Part shown: positions 46,761 to 58,339 of the stretch, piece by piece
Layout: each line of letters starts with the position of its first letter
Position numbering within the stretch: position 1 is the first letter of the stretch
Assembly (NCBI GenBank): GCA_030159075.1
Contig: BROG01000072.1
Span: forward strand, 1,198,001 to 1,262,000
Reading direction: 5' to 3'
Length of the DNA: 64,000 nt
From: Atrina japonica
Taxonomy: Eukaryota > Mollusca > Bivalvia > Pterioida > Pinnidae
Translations under genes and position numbers: made by a program
The notes under the pieces: generated by a model
What the model was told of the DNA's origin: nothing
What the model saw: the letters and a program-made list of their open reading frames with translations, nothing else
Databases searched by the model: none

Positions 46761-48149
46761 CACACTAAGCATGTTCCTGTAGGAAAAACGGTCTGATTTG
46801 TAGAACTGCAATTGATCTCGAGCAAACCTTTTCCACGGCATGATTAAGAAACAATGCCAACAGGAGAAGCATCTGTAAAAGGATACTTCCTATTTACAAA
46901 CAACCCACATTCCTGGACATTTTTAAAAAGTTTGGTGTAGTGACCTTAACATTTCAAAGAGTATATGTCTGACAGGCAGTTCTTTTTGGATATAGTGAAA
47001 CTCATTTACCAATTATTCTGTTCATATGTAGTTTTCTGATGCTTGGAGAAAATCGAAAAATTACAACAAATGGTAATGTGATGATTGATTTCATTTTTGT
47101 TTCATTATATTTTTCTTACATGTATTAATTTACATGTGTTAATGTTGTATTTCATTATAAGTCATTAATTAATTACATACACATTAAAACATTTTATTTT
47201 CAAGGTATTGTTATTGCTCTCTCTCTCTCTTCTTTGGTGTAAAAAGTCAACATTTCAAAAAACCAACATTTCAAATATCTCCAGGAACACAATATAGCCG
47301 CTACAGCTACGTGTACATGTATTTGTTACTTGGTTTGGCTAGAACACAAAGGCGACAGTGAGAGCTGACTCTGAACCCCCTCTGTATAAGTTGTCAAATC
47401 TATAGCCAGTGAAGAAGTACATAAATGGCATTTAAACCCTGATAGATCATCCCCAAGAACTTAAATCAACTGCCACATGGACATAAAATGAAAAGTAACA
47501 GAAACTTAAACGTTCCTTAACAATATAACCAGTGTCACAATTAAATAAAAATACCCCAAAATACCTTAACAAAATAACCAGTGTCACAATTAACTAAATA
47601 TACCCAAAAATACATTTCACTAGGAATGGATTTGTTTCAGTTATGATATTAAATGCATTTTTCTCTCATTTATATTATACAGCCTTCTGCAACTCAAGAA
47701 AATAAAAGAAACTAACTACATGTACATCGATAAAGACAACTCTGTCCATGGATCTGAAATATACTGTTGTTGAGTCAAGAGAACAAAATTGGTTTTCTAA
47801 CATTAACTGTTGGCCTATATATTTATATATTATTATATATACATAATTTTGAAAATGGTAATTATATACATGTATGTATTAAACTTAGGTCACTTAAGTA
47901 ACATCTTGGTACATTTTTAAATGCATTTAGAATGCCATACTGTTGTCATCTGGTTTCTGAAGAAAACCATGAAAGTTGATAAAATGGCAAAATCAAAGTT
48001 TGAAGCATCTACATTCACGAATTTACAGTGCGAATGTTGACAAAAAAAAAGGATATAAGGTCTAGGTCTTTGGGGGTAAATTTTGCTGCCCACCCAAACT
48101 ATAGAAACATCAACAGCCTGAACAGCATAAGATTTTGAAATGCTTACAT
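46761..48149. other. No supported gene
   Basis: Possibly further transposon remains but none readable. A duplicated phrase (CCTTAACAATATAACCAGTG, TCACAATTAA) occurs at about 47515-47545 and 47565-47595, and a short (CT)n lies near 47217-47230. Confidence 0.4.
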
Positions 48150-48480
48150 CACAAATGTGAAATATCCAGACACAATTTCACCAGAAGACACTAGAAGAAC
48201 CTACAGGGTAAGGACCGTCACTCTGCCTTTTTTCAGTAATGCATCTGGACTACATAAAGACCACAATGAAGCCAAGATCTGGGCATGGCACCATAAAACT
48301 TAAGAATTTTATTTGTTCAAGTCTGATGATATTCTCGACTTGGCCAGCATGTTTGTGGTGTCGTGCCCTGATTTCATTATCACTGATTTGATTTGCAAGA
48401 AAAAGTTTACATTCTCTATGAGAAATGTTCAGTCTTGATTCAGGCAATTTCGTCGTGAACTGGAAAAAATATAGGATCAA
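48150..48480 (-). pseudogene. DDE transposase C-terminal fragment, opposite orientation
   Basis: The minus-strand frame with RLNISHRECKLFLANQIS, DNEIRARHHKHAGQVENI and IRLEQIKFLSFMVPCP resembles the end of DDE_4-type transposases (R-HVE-vI-riK-f-IL-g-mP). It faces the opposite way to the 45.4-46.8 kb relic, so either two elements or an inverted piece is present. Confidence 0.45.
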
Positions 48481-48656
48481 TGCTTATAATTAAATTTCAA
48501 TAACAATTCGGTAAATTTTGAAAACATTTGTTCATTTATGGAATTTCCTAAATAATATAAACAAACACTAAACTGTCTTGCTTTAATTGCGTCGTTTTAT
48601 GACAACCGCCAACAACACTTGACTGTTACGTCATTTTCTGAGAGGCCATTACGACA

Positions 48657-49062
48657 ATGGCGAATCTCGGAAGAGAAGTTTATGTGTGGCTGCTAAAGTT
48701 AAAAATACAGTTATTAAAAGAGGAATTTGAACAAATATCCCATGTAGAGATTATTAATGGTATTCAGTGATACAGGAATGTTAATATATTCACCGCTAGA
48801 GGACGTAGCCATTGCAGGGAAAGTAACCCTAACTGAAGTAGCAATAGGGCATACTGTAGGCCTGACTGTACTTGAATTTAAAACTGATACTAATGCACTT
48901 TACCCTGGGGCTGATGCAAAATTGCCAGTTGAAATGGAAGACAGGGTGTTAGATTTAGATTTTGTCTGTTATGTGATGCATTCGCGACTGTATCTCATGA
49001 CCATTTTCATTACGATGACCTATTTTTTTTTCTTGCATGATGTAAAACACATTTGTATATAG
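48657..49062 (+). other. Unassigned possible coding segment
   Basis: An ATG at 48657 in good context (GACAATGG) opens MANLGREVYVWLLKLKIQLL, KEEFEQISHVEIIN. In another frame from 48757 follows MVFSDTGMLIYSPLEDVAIA, GKVTLTEVAIGHTVGL, then DTNALYPGADAKLPVEMED, then a hydrophobic end. Composition is more protein-like than the surroundings. Neither part matches a family I recognise, and a frameshift or short intron would be needed to join them. It could be a broken gene or transposon part. Confidence 0.3.
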
Positions 49063-49510
49063 CAAAGGGCCGTCCGGGGGCGTGGCTAGATTAGCGTTCA
49101 CGTCATTGATATATGACTCGAATGTTTTCTTAACTGTTAACCAATGAAATCGTCGGAAATTTATTAATTTTAATTATAGAAAGATTTAAGCCCTCGTTCT
49201 TGGCACAGAGAAGGACGGAGATTGTTAAGAACTCGGGCGTACATATCTTAACATATACATTCAATAACCTAAACATATTCCAATTTTCTTACGCGTTGGA
49301 CAACTTTCATTGTATTATCACAAATAAATCCATGTAGATTTAATAGATTTGTTGAACTTTATTTAGACCATTATATTTGTGATCAGATAACAGATATACA
49401 ATGATATTAAATCATCAAACTAAAGCATGGACTTGATTAACTGTTTTAGATTTTTATATCTTTTGAATTTAAAATTTAGACCTATATAAAACATACCCGC
49501 CATCAATGCG

Positions 49511-49512
<2 letters not shown>
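49063..49512. other. No supported gene
   Basis: AT-rich apart from a short GC-rich patch (GGGCCGTCCGGGGGCGTGGC) at 49067-49086. Confidence 0.35.
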
Positions 49513-49596
<84 letters not shown>

Positions 49597-49765
49597 CTGT
49601 TTCTATCTTTTTGTGAGTATGTTTATGTGTGTGTTTGTGTATGCATGTGTGCACATCAGTGTGTGTTTGTGTGACTGTGTCTATCTCTTTGTGAGTATGT
49701 TAATGTTTGTGCGTATATATTTGTGTGTCTGTGTCTCTGTTTGTGTGTGTCTGTCTGTGTGCCAA
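49513..49765. repeat. (AT)n then (GT)n microsatellite with GT-rich tail
   Basis: (AT)n to 49551, (GT)n to 49594, then imperfect GTGTGTTTGTGTGACTGTGT-type sequence to 49762, with TATCT(T/C)TTTGTGAGTATGTT repeated. Confidence 0.95.
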
Positions 49766-49839
49766 TACACCGAAGAGATTGCTCCAGTGGAGACCTATTT
49801 TTGATTAATGTAACATAGCATGCCACGAATCAATCAATC

Positions 49840-50185
49840 GGAGTTGATTTAACGTGCGGCGTGAATACTCAAAGTCCTTGCCACACGCCGGTGCTACCCC
49901 TGTAGCTCCGGAGAGGCTCCTTGTGTTTAACGTGCAACCATGATGGAATTTGTTACACGTGCTCGCCCCTACGGAGTAGGCTTGACCTAAGGATCTGGTA
50001 GTGGCGTTGGCCGGTTTAGGGTCCTCTTCTCCCTTGGTTGGTCGGCCCTCGGGCCCCGAATGGGAGGGGCCTTCTGGTAGGTCATCGACCGGCTCCTCTG
50101 TGTCTTGTGGCTCTGGTCCTATGCATGTGGAGACCCCGGGTCCGAGGTGGGGAGTGAGGCACAGCTGCTAAGACACAACGGCTAT
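49840..50185. repeat. GC-rich island, probable repeat
   Basis: About 340 bp clearly richer in G+C than anything else in the window, with CCGGTGCTACCCCTGTAGCT, CTCCGGAGAGGCTCC, GTCGGCCCTCGGGCCCCG and AGACCCCGGGTCCGAGG. GTTTAACGTGCA occurs at 49926 and again near 50310, with a related TTTAACGTGC at about 49845. No open frame or rRNA/tRNA match. It may be a retroelement 5' region. Confidence 0.5.
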
Positions 50186-50458
50186 AGAATTTTGAATTTA
50201 GAAGATTTACGGCCACCTAATTTTTGACAGACAGTCTAAATAAGATATTTATTTATAGAGAAATACCAATATGATAGAAGAAGTGCATTAACCGAATGAC
50301 ATAACCAAAGTGTTTAACGTGCAGTTGTCCATGCTCGCACGTCTGTGTACTTATAAGAGGTAAACAGAATTATGTGCATTTGCCCAACATTAAGGTTGAT
50401 TAAATGCTATCACATACGTTTATTTAGGTGTTAATGTATTTTGTGTTACTTTGAGTAA

Positions 50459-51344
50459 CGCTGATAATGCCAAAATTGCGATCATTCTACATTATTTGAT
50501 CATGATATACAACTTTTTTGTTAATCACTCTTATTGACAGAGACGTTCATCATGAGCATGCCACGAACAAATATTTAAGATTGTAAAATATAATTATTGT
50601 CAAAACGTCAGACACATAAACAATCACATCCAGTATGTGATTGTTAATACCTAGTTATCTTTACTTTGTATTCTTATCATTGAGATAACAGAATTAATTA
50701 CGTATATAGTAAAATCATTTTCACTCCAAACATTACAAACATGATTGTCGGTAAATGTCAGTGAATTTAGATGCTCACCTTGATACTGTTGTATTGACAT
50801 TGTTCTAATTTTTGTGGACGCTTTTAGCGTATACTTGTTATAATTCTATTTTACAAATGTATCCGAGAACAGCACGCATGATTATATACATAATACGTAA
50901 GTTAAAGTTTTGTGAAACAAAAACAGTTCAAAACAAATTCTTAAGTCGTTTCTGTCAATAATACATCGTTAGTGACCTTGAATTTAGAACAAATGTTTCA
51001 AAACAGTAAGTGGTGTAACACAAGGTAAAAAAATAACCTAAACATCTAAGAGTAACCACCACTTTAGCAGGTAATGGGTTTATGTGTACACTCAGGGACT
51101 CAAACGGTCCACCAGCAGTGGCAACTACACAATATGTTGGTTCATGCCGCATTTCGATCTTGAATCATAGATAATACTCAAGTGGTCGTAAATAGTATAA
51201 ACATAATACAAGAGTCATTGTTTTGAAAAAAACAGCGTCCAAAAACGCTCATGATGAACGTCTCTGTCAATAAGATTGATTAACGAAAAAGTTGTATATC
51301 ATGATCAAATAATGTAGAATGATCGCAATTTTTGCATTATCAGC
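50459..51344. mobile_element. 886-bp element with ~100-bp inverted ends around an R2-type core
   Basis: 50459-50558 (CGCTGATAATGCCAAAATTG, CGATCATTCTACATTATTTG, ATCATGATATACAAC) is the near-exact inverse of 51245-51344. Each arm includes a variant of the R2 hammerhead end (TTATTGACAGAGACG..ATGAGC). Between them, 50940-51200 is another R2 copy (GTCGTTTCTGTCAATAATAC, CAAGGTAAAAAAATAACC, AAGAGTAACCACC, CCACCAGCAGTGGCAAC). No frame. Hammerhead cores in this element are all altered. Confidence 0.75.
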
Positions 51345-51850
51345 GTGATAATTATATTTATTATACCTCTAATATGTATCTTTACTTCTGATTAGTCAAA
51401 ATCGTATCACGTGATCTAAAACATTTCTTCATGTCACCCTGAAACATTTATGTCACCCTCAATGGTGATTTTTGTCACCCTCTCGTGCGCAGTTATGGAT
51501 GTGCGTACGGTTCGCTTTTTTTCTACTAGGCCATGTGGTAATTAGGTGTAACCTCTAGCACATACAATGTCCATTTCATGACTCATAGATTACTCGATGC
51601 AGACTGGAATGGAGAGAAATAACAGCCGAAATTTAATGATTTGACAGCATTGATATATCGTTGTCAAATAAATTTGCTAGAGTTAACCTTGATGGAGGAT
51701 TGAGATTAAAGAAAACGACACAACGAACGATAAAATATATTGATAGTGTGGAGTACTATGTCACTATGTCACACATGTTACAATCGTTATGAACTTACGT
51801 AGCCATAGGTCAGTTAGTTAGTTAAATTATATTGCGTTTGGTATAATAAA
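51345..51850. other. No supported gene
   Basis: Three GTCACCCTC phrases at 51430-51485 resemble the loop of the following hairpin. Confidence 0.35.
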
Positions 51851-51981
51851 ACAATTATTGCCCTTGTTTTGGGTTGACATGAATATTTGCCCACCCTCGA
51901 GGTGCTATGTCACCCTCGGTGATGTAACACCTCTCGGGTGGACAAATATTCATGTCAACCAAAAACAAGGGCAATAATTGT
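51851..51981. mobile_element. Hairpin MITE, ~54-bp arms
   Basis: ACAATTATTGCCCTTGTTTT, GGGTTGACATGAATATTTGC, CCACCCTCGAGGTG folds onto CACCTCTCGGGTGGACAAAT, ATTCATGTCAACCAAAAACA, AGGGCAATAATTGT, with a loop of about 25 bp (CTATGTCACCCTCGGTGATG). The long near-perfect stem suggests a young insertion or fold-back. Confidence 0.9.
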
Positions 51982-52294
51982 ATAACACTAACAACCATTA
52001 GATGACACCTAGTATTTCCTTTAATTTTACATTCTAAACAGCGTATTATTATATTATTTCATATAAGTAGTGGTTTTTTTCTAAAATGGGATACTAAAAT
52101 ATCTTCGTATGAACTGTAGTTTACACACCGATATATAACACAGACATTATGTTCTCGATTTCCTTATCATCGGAGATTTACGTTATGGTAATCACCTAAA
52201 TAAACCAATATGCAAGACATGCGCGAGACTGTTTTTAGATTGTAAAAAGATACACTTTGTTAAGTGATGAATTGATGCCAGTGCTTGAAGATAT
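51982..52294. other. No supported gene
   Basis: AT-rich spacer without recognisable content. Confidence 0.3.
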
Positions 52295-52385
52295 TTGTTT
52301 GGCAGTCAAAATATCATTAATGAGCTAAAACTAGTTTTCCTCCCGTTAAACATAGTTTAACTCAGGTAAACCTAGATTTTGTAAT
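52295..52385. repeat. One-ended fragment of the 19.2-kb MITE
   Basis: TTTGGCAGTCAAAATATCAT, TAATGAGCTAAAACTAG and GTTAAACATAGTTTAACTCA match the left terminus and sub-repeats of the MITE at 19223-19549. Confidence 0.7.
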
Positions 52386-52759
52386 GACAGTTTATATCCA
52401 AGAAAACTTTGGGTACTAGAGAAAAGTCATAAATTAAATTTTCTTTAAATTTTAGAAAACAAAAAGAACTAAAATCAACGGCAAAAATACTATAATTGAC
52501 TTATTTATTTAAACCGGATTCAACTGGTTTTCAAATGCACTTCCGCCAAGTCTGTTTCCATTGATATTAATCACATATATCGTTCTGAGTTTTGGAACTT
52601 GTGGCAAAACATATATCGTCTTCCATATTGTTCATCATACAGTGGTAAATGCATGTGCAGTGATTCAAACAATATTTGTTGACTTATCTTTTAATAATTC
52701 AGTAATTTTTCGTTATGTAAACATTTTAGAAACCAATTAGCTATAATATTTACATTGCT

Positions 52760-52915
52760 CGCTCTCGTATATTTCATAGCGCTCTTTATTTGTTGCTATG
52801 GTAAAGCAAAGCGACATTGATAAATTTACATAGCTCTTAGAAAATTATTGCGTTCAAAACATCTCTGGTTGTGAAATCCGACTGTTCCTTTTTCTACAAA
52901 CCAACAGTCAAACAG
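52760..52915 (+). other. Probable 5' non-coding exon of the mucin-Ly6 gene
   Basis: A strong donor site, AACAG|GTAAGT, ends at 52915. The upstream sequence has only a short uORF (ATGGTAAAGC..TAG). It is the best donor within 1.2 kb before the coding exon at 54059. The left limit and the assignment to this gene are inferred from position alone. Confidence 0.4.
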
Positions 52916-53276
52916 GTAAGTCAGTTATATGTGTTATTCGTCATAAGAAAGGGGAAGTTGGTATATAACGAAACGTTGAATAAAAACAACGTTTAAACGT
53001 TAACATTTGATGTACGCTTCAAACTTTTCTTATATACGGATTTACAGAATTGTTCCTAGACTTATTTATTTCAATGACAGAATAAAAGGTAAATTTCTTG
53101 GAAATATGTAGTTCTGAATAATCCAAGAGAGAGATTTTTTTAGTTAAAGGTAATTTATCATTTTATTCTTGATATTACTTGTTTTCTGTTCAATTTTGTT
53201 TCTATTTGCGTTTGTTTTTTCAAACGTTTGGAAGACGCAGATACATGCCACACCATTTTGGATCCTCAAAAACACA

Positions 53277-53312
<36 letters not shown>

Positions 53313-54058
53313 AAAAACAATAAAATTAAAAGTAATAAGTTATAATAATAAAAACAATGATAATTAAAACATTTTCAAACGAAAATCTGTATTTCATAAT
53401 CATTAGATCATAAGTTTGTTAATTACATGAACATATATCTTTCGATTAAGAAGATTGTTAGAATCAGTGACTTGACATTTTGTTTATTTTTACATGCCTA
53501 ATTCGTCCACGTCATCCACAGAATCTGCTTTACGATTCTGATCGATAAAGACCAATATCATTATGTTTGCTTTATATGCTGTTGAACGTCTTAACATTTA
53601 ATTGCTCATTAGTATTTTGCTATCCCTCGAATATAAAACATTGTGTTTATTATGTTCGTTATGCAAATGATAAAAACATCGGAACTAGACAAACAAATAG
53701 AATAACAAATATGCAAATCCAAAAATCAATTTACGTCATTTCCTTAATCAGTTCCTTGTTGCCACATCATTCATTAGAACCCACAGTTGTATTAGAAGAT
53801 TCTAATAGATTATTACAGAACATTTGATTTAAAACGATTAATTTGAATACATTAACTCAGTCAATTGTCTGTTTGTAAATTCTTAACTTCTGATTAGTAA
53901 ACAAAGGATCAAAAGATTTCCGAGAAATTGGATTCAAAAGTTTGAATAATTCTAATCAATAATTTGGTGCAAGAAAATATGTGGAATGCCCAAATCAACT
54001 ACAAGTTGAAGTTTATCAACGGTGATGAAGGGTTTTTAGGTATAATTTGTTTTTACAG
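52916..54058. other. Presumed intron; (ATG)n microsatellite
   Basis: Contains (ATG)n at 53277-53312. The frame at about 53567-53827 lacks an ATG and shows no domain. It ends in a polypyrimidine tract and TTTTTACAG acceptor (AG at 54057-54058). Confidence 0.4.
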
Positions 54059-55127
54059 ATCATGTATTTACAGGCAAGCCATATGTTCATGTTGGTGTAC
54101 ATGTTTTTAATCAGAAACGGAAGTGGTGGCCTCCGTGTTGTAGGTTCAGAATCAATAACACCATCCTCCATTCTAAATATCAATGGCGTACAATCATCGT
54201 CAATCACAGACGAGGCACCGAAAACAAACACAAGTAGAACATATTTATCAGGCTCTGAATCATCTGTGTATCGCACCTACAAATATGATGTACTTTCGAT
54301 ATCTACCATGATACATTCTTTATATGCATCTGAATCAAATATACCATCAAGCTTTATCGCCAGTGTTGAACAATCACCGTCAATTGCAGACGAGGCACGC
54401 ACAAGTAGAATATATTTATCAGGCTCAGAATCATCTGTGTATCACATCGACAAATATGATATACGCTCGATATCAACTATGATACATTCTTTATACGCAT
54501 CTGTTTCTAATATTCCGTCGGGCTTAATCACCACGACAGATTTGAATTATACTAGGAGTTCCCTTATGCCTAAACAATTGTCGTCTGCTATAAATGTTGA
54601 CAGTCTGTTGTCAAAAACTGGATCACGAGAGGAGAGTTCTTTGTTAATGTCAAATACAATTACAAAGCATCAGTTTAACGAAACTATCATAACATCTGAC
54701 CCAATCTTGAAAAAAATTTCTGATTCAAAATGCATTGGTTCGCCGTCCAGAACAATTATAAATCCATCTCATTTCACTCAAAATGTGCCATTTACAAATT
54801 ATTCGTCTTACGTAAGTCTAGCTACGACCACAAACGTTGTCGGTTCATCAGATATGAACAATTCTGTATCCTTACTTCAAAGAACTGAAATTTCGTCATT
54901 GATACCGAGGCTGATTACAAACACAAGTACCGGAAACATAGACCATTTTGCAACACCGACCACAGCACTTCCGGAAATACGAACAACAGACCAGTTACTG
55001 ACAGCTGCATCCAGTTTGCAAGCCTTAGCATTATCTACGTATTCAAGTACATTACTGACATCAAGTAAATCGACAGTTTCTGTTCATATGTCGTCACCAA
55101 ATACGAACAGTGGTGTAAACAACCACG
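54059..55127 (+). CDS. Mucin-like Ser/Thr-rich exon of a Ly6-domain gene
   Basis: An open exon of about 355 codons from ATG 54062, between a TTTTTACAG acceptor and a CACG|GTATGT donor. An N-terminal hydrophobic stretch (HMFMLVYMFLI, residues about 7-17) could be a signal peptide. The rest is rich in Ser, Thr, Asn and Ile with many potential O- and N-glycosylation sites. There is an internal duplication: roughly codons 43-99 and 102-155 (TDEAPKTNTSRTYLSGSESS.. and ADEARTSRIYLSGSESS.., each with ISTMIHSLYAS and NIPS). This suggests an extended glycosylated extracellular stalk. The exon ends in phase 1, whereas the next recognised exon starts in phase 0, so either an exon is missing from this model or a weaker GTAAAC donor after 55114 (phase 0) is used. 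Confidence 0.65.
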
Positions 55128-55376
55128 GTATGTGTTAATAGTAATAGTTAGATGATAAAATTATTTGTTTAAAATCACATGACAAGTTCAATACATTTGG
55201 CATTGGTTAAGTAAAAAGTTGTTTAGTATGGTTTTCTATTTTAAAATTAAGTTGAAATTAATATATTGTTGAGTTCGTCATCATAATCGTTATAAATTGT
55301 TTATACACGATTCCGTATAATATTATAAACATGTTCTATTAGCTTTATAATAGTTTTTCATCGTGGCAATGGTTTA
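55128..55376. other. Presumed intron start
   Basis: AT-rich sequence after the GTATGT donor with nothing recognisable before the R3 MITE. Confidence 0.3.
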
Positions 55377-55738
55377 TTTAAAGTTACATTCGGGTTTGAA
55401 GAAATGAACTTTTCTGTACGCACTTAAACAGCATTTTCCCCTTTTATTACTTGGATTGAAAAGAGGTAATACACGGGCATAAAATTCTTAAGTTCCTATA
55501 TATTTTGTTAAACATGCTTGAGAAACCCAATTTTCCATTGCAGTTGATTAACTCATTCTTACTTATTTTACATGAATACCAAACTGGACTTGACCAATGT
55601 TTTCACAAAATATATAGGAATATAAGATTTGTTATGCCTGTGTTTAGTTCTTATTTGTTACTGTACATCAAGTACAAGTAGTAAAAGGAGATAAAATGTA
55701 ACAAAAATTTTGGGAAACACAACTAATGCCTCTTTAAT
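55377..55738. mobile_element. R3 MITE copy 4
   Basis: Right end AACACAACTAATGCCTCTTT. Interior TTCCTATATATTTTGTTAAA and TTTTCACAAAATATATAGGA, TGTACATCAAGTACAAGTAG. The left end is diverged. It lies in the presumed intron of the mucin-Ly6 gene. Confidence 0.8.
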
Positions 55739-56933
55739 ATTTATTCGCATATACATTCATCGTATTTTAAAGTTAATTTATCACACTCAGCGTGCTGATC
55801 TAATAATAAACTCTTGAAATAGCATGATAGTGAGGAGATATCTACAACAAGGTCATGGGACATTAAACAAGCTGTCCATGATAAATAGCCAAATCGAGAC
55901 CCAGCAAATAATGTACAAGTCTACATCAATCTTACATTAGCCTATGTTGCTTCGATTAAACCTTGTCGACTAGGACACACAGGTAGAAATCATGTCCCAA
56001 ATATATGTATTTTAGTATAATCAGGCTCTACGTACTGGTAGCAAGATGGTTCCATTTTCACCGCAACACATCGATCTGTTTAACTAAATTAAAAGTTTCG
56101 TCGCTGCGGTCTGACATTTGGTCCGTTGCTTATCCTATACAATAAAAGTTAGAATATTTTCATTCATCCGTCGTCATCAGGTTGTGTCATGGCATACTTA
56201 CAAGTTAACGAGACGTGCATTCTAGGGTCCTGTTTTCTCAAGAATTGGTAAATCCTAAGTCGTAAGTGTTAAGTTATTTGATCTTAAGACAAAATTTAGG
56301 ATCGTTTTATCAACGCTACCCTAACTCATATCTTTAGGTATTTTTGCATATATTCAAATAAGATCTTGAAGGTTTGAGAATTTTGACTTGCTAGATTTAC
56401 AAAGAGAAATTCTGGCACATACAAAATTAGCTAAGTTTATGCACAGCCTCAAGGTAGTCCTAAAAACCTGGCCTGCTTTGGTCGTAAGTCACTGGTCCTA
56501 AGTCTTTGCATTGTAATACGAAAATGTCAGATATTACAATAACGTCCATGGACTGTGGCTTTAAAACAATTAAATCAAACTCTATTGTACAATAAAAGAA
56601 ATGTTGTGCAAATGATATAGGTGCGTGTTGGCTAAAATATTTTGATTAGATTTCCCTAGTAGTTGTCCACCCATAGTGCATGACTAGTATAGGCTATCTA
56701 CCATCACAAATTTTCAATGCTACAATTACCCTAACACATTTACAATCTTAAGTAACTGTGTTCTAAAGTAACTATGTAATAAGTATGCGAGACATCTAAA
56801 GGATTAACGATTTAAACAGCTGCAGTAGTACATGCATTTCACCTGAAATGTAATTATCATCTTAACTTTAATTTCGGTGTCCTATAGATGTATCTGTAAT
56901 GCAAAGTTATGTAAGTTCTATGTGTATTTATAT
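55739..56933. other. No further exon found (presumed intron)
   Basis: AT-rich. If the gene model needs another exon it could lie here or at 57.2-59.0 kb, but none is recognisable. Confidence 0.3.
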
Positions 56934-57131
56934 ATCCAAAAGTTTGAGAATCTAATCGTATACTAATATAAAAATGTCTTTACAAAGGCATGATAGTACA
57001 TCCAAAAGTTTGAGAATCAAATCGTATACCAATATGAAAATGCCTCTACAAAGGCATGCTAGTACATCCAAAAGTTTCAGAATTAAATCGTATACTAATA
57101 TAAAAATGCCTCTACAAAGGCATGATATTAC
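56934..57131. repeat. Tandem repeat, three 66-bp units
   Basis: ATCCAAAAGTTTGAGAATCA, AATCGTATACCAATATGAAA, ATGCCTCTACAAAGGCATGC, TAGTAC, three times with few differences. CTACAAAGGCATG is part of a short ATGCCTxTACAAAGGCAT hairpin. The length keeps one frame open, but nothing else suggests coding. Confidence 0.95.
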
Positions 57132-58339
57132 ATTAATTTATCATGTTTATAGTTTTGCGTTGTAATGAAATAACCCTTGCCACTAGTGATTATCTGTTGA
57201 TGATATTATGATAATTGATTTTGTTTATCTTTACTAACATGCTTCCTCATGGTAATGTGCTTTGTAGTAAGTATCACAAACAGTTTTTAAAATTTTTGTT
57301 ATTTCAAATCTATTATCATTAATTTTCAGCTTAAATAGCTATGTTTTGATTTCCCCATCATCTAGATGTTTTAATTTGTTTATTTAAACATCACAATTAC
57401 GGAGGCATGTAAAACTGGAGTGCATCGAATATAATACAGAAATTCTTTTCGCTTCATTTGTGAAATACGCTTTATTAAAACGTTCTTTTTGATTGACAAC
57501 ATCATTGGTCTTGTTTGAATTGATTTTTCTATTGAATTGTGTCAGTTGTGTAAACATGAAATATAAAGATCCATTGAAATGAGTCTGAGAATTTATTAAA
57601 TTTTTAATTTATCCTGAAATTTGATTGGCTGAGCAACCAAAGTTACGAATATTCTTAGACTTTTAATGGTGCCGATCCTGGATGTAACAAATTGTCGCAT
57701 TTATGCATTTGCATTATGAACAGATTTTTTTCTCATGAAATTTGAATATTGCCCAAAAGAAAACACAGTGTTTTTAGCAAATTATGTTGTCAGAATGCAT
57801 GATACTTTAAGTATACATATGTATATGGATTGTTCTGTTTTGAATAATGTATCATTTAGACGCCAAAGAGATAAAGCGTCATCGACTAAACTGAATAAAT
57901 AGACCTATGCTGAAAAATGCCATACAATAAACTTGTTAGTTAGTTATATCGGTTAAAAATAACCGATCATTTACTCTCCCTTATTCATAAGGCGTTGTTT
58001 TGTTTTAACTGTAATGTACTGTACATTATGATTATATAAAAATAAAATATTTCCTTCAATTTCACTTCCGTAGGTTCCTTTGTTTGTTAATAACACAAAT
58101 GTGAAAATAATGAACATCTTTCGGTGGGGACCCCACTAAAAGTTCATAAAACCCTCAAACAAAATAACATACGGAGTTGTAAGGTACGGTAACACGATAT
58201 TTTTTATATATTTAGCATAAACTCGAAACTCTAACTGAGAGTATATGATCGGTCATTGGGCTCTAAAGTTGATATTTGTAAAGTTTAATTTTGAGTTTTG
58301 TTTATTTACCTGTTTATTCACTTCCTGTCAAGAATTATT
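57132..58339. other. No supported gene (presumed intron)
   Basis: AT-rich spacer. Confidence 0.3.

Noticed and set aside
54016..54276. Minus-strand frame over the mucin-like exon
   Set aside because: Antisense of a long Ser/Thr-rich exon with proper splice sites; no domain of its own.
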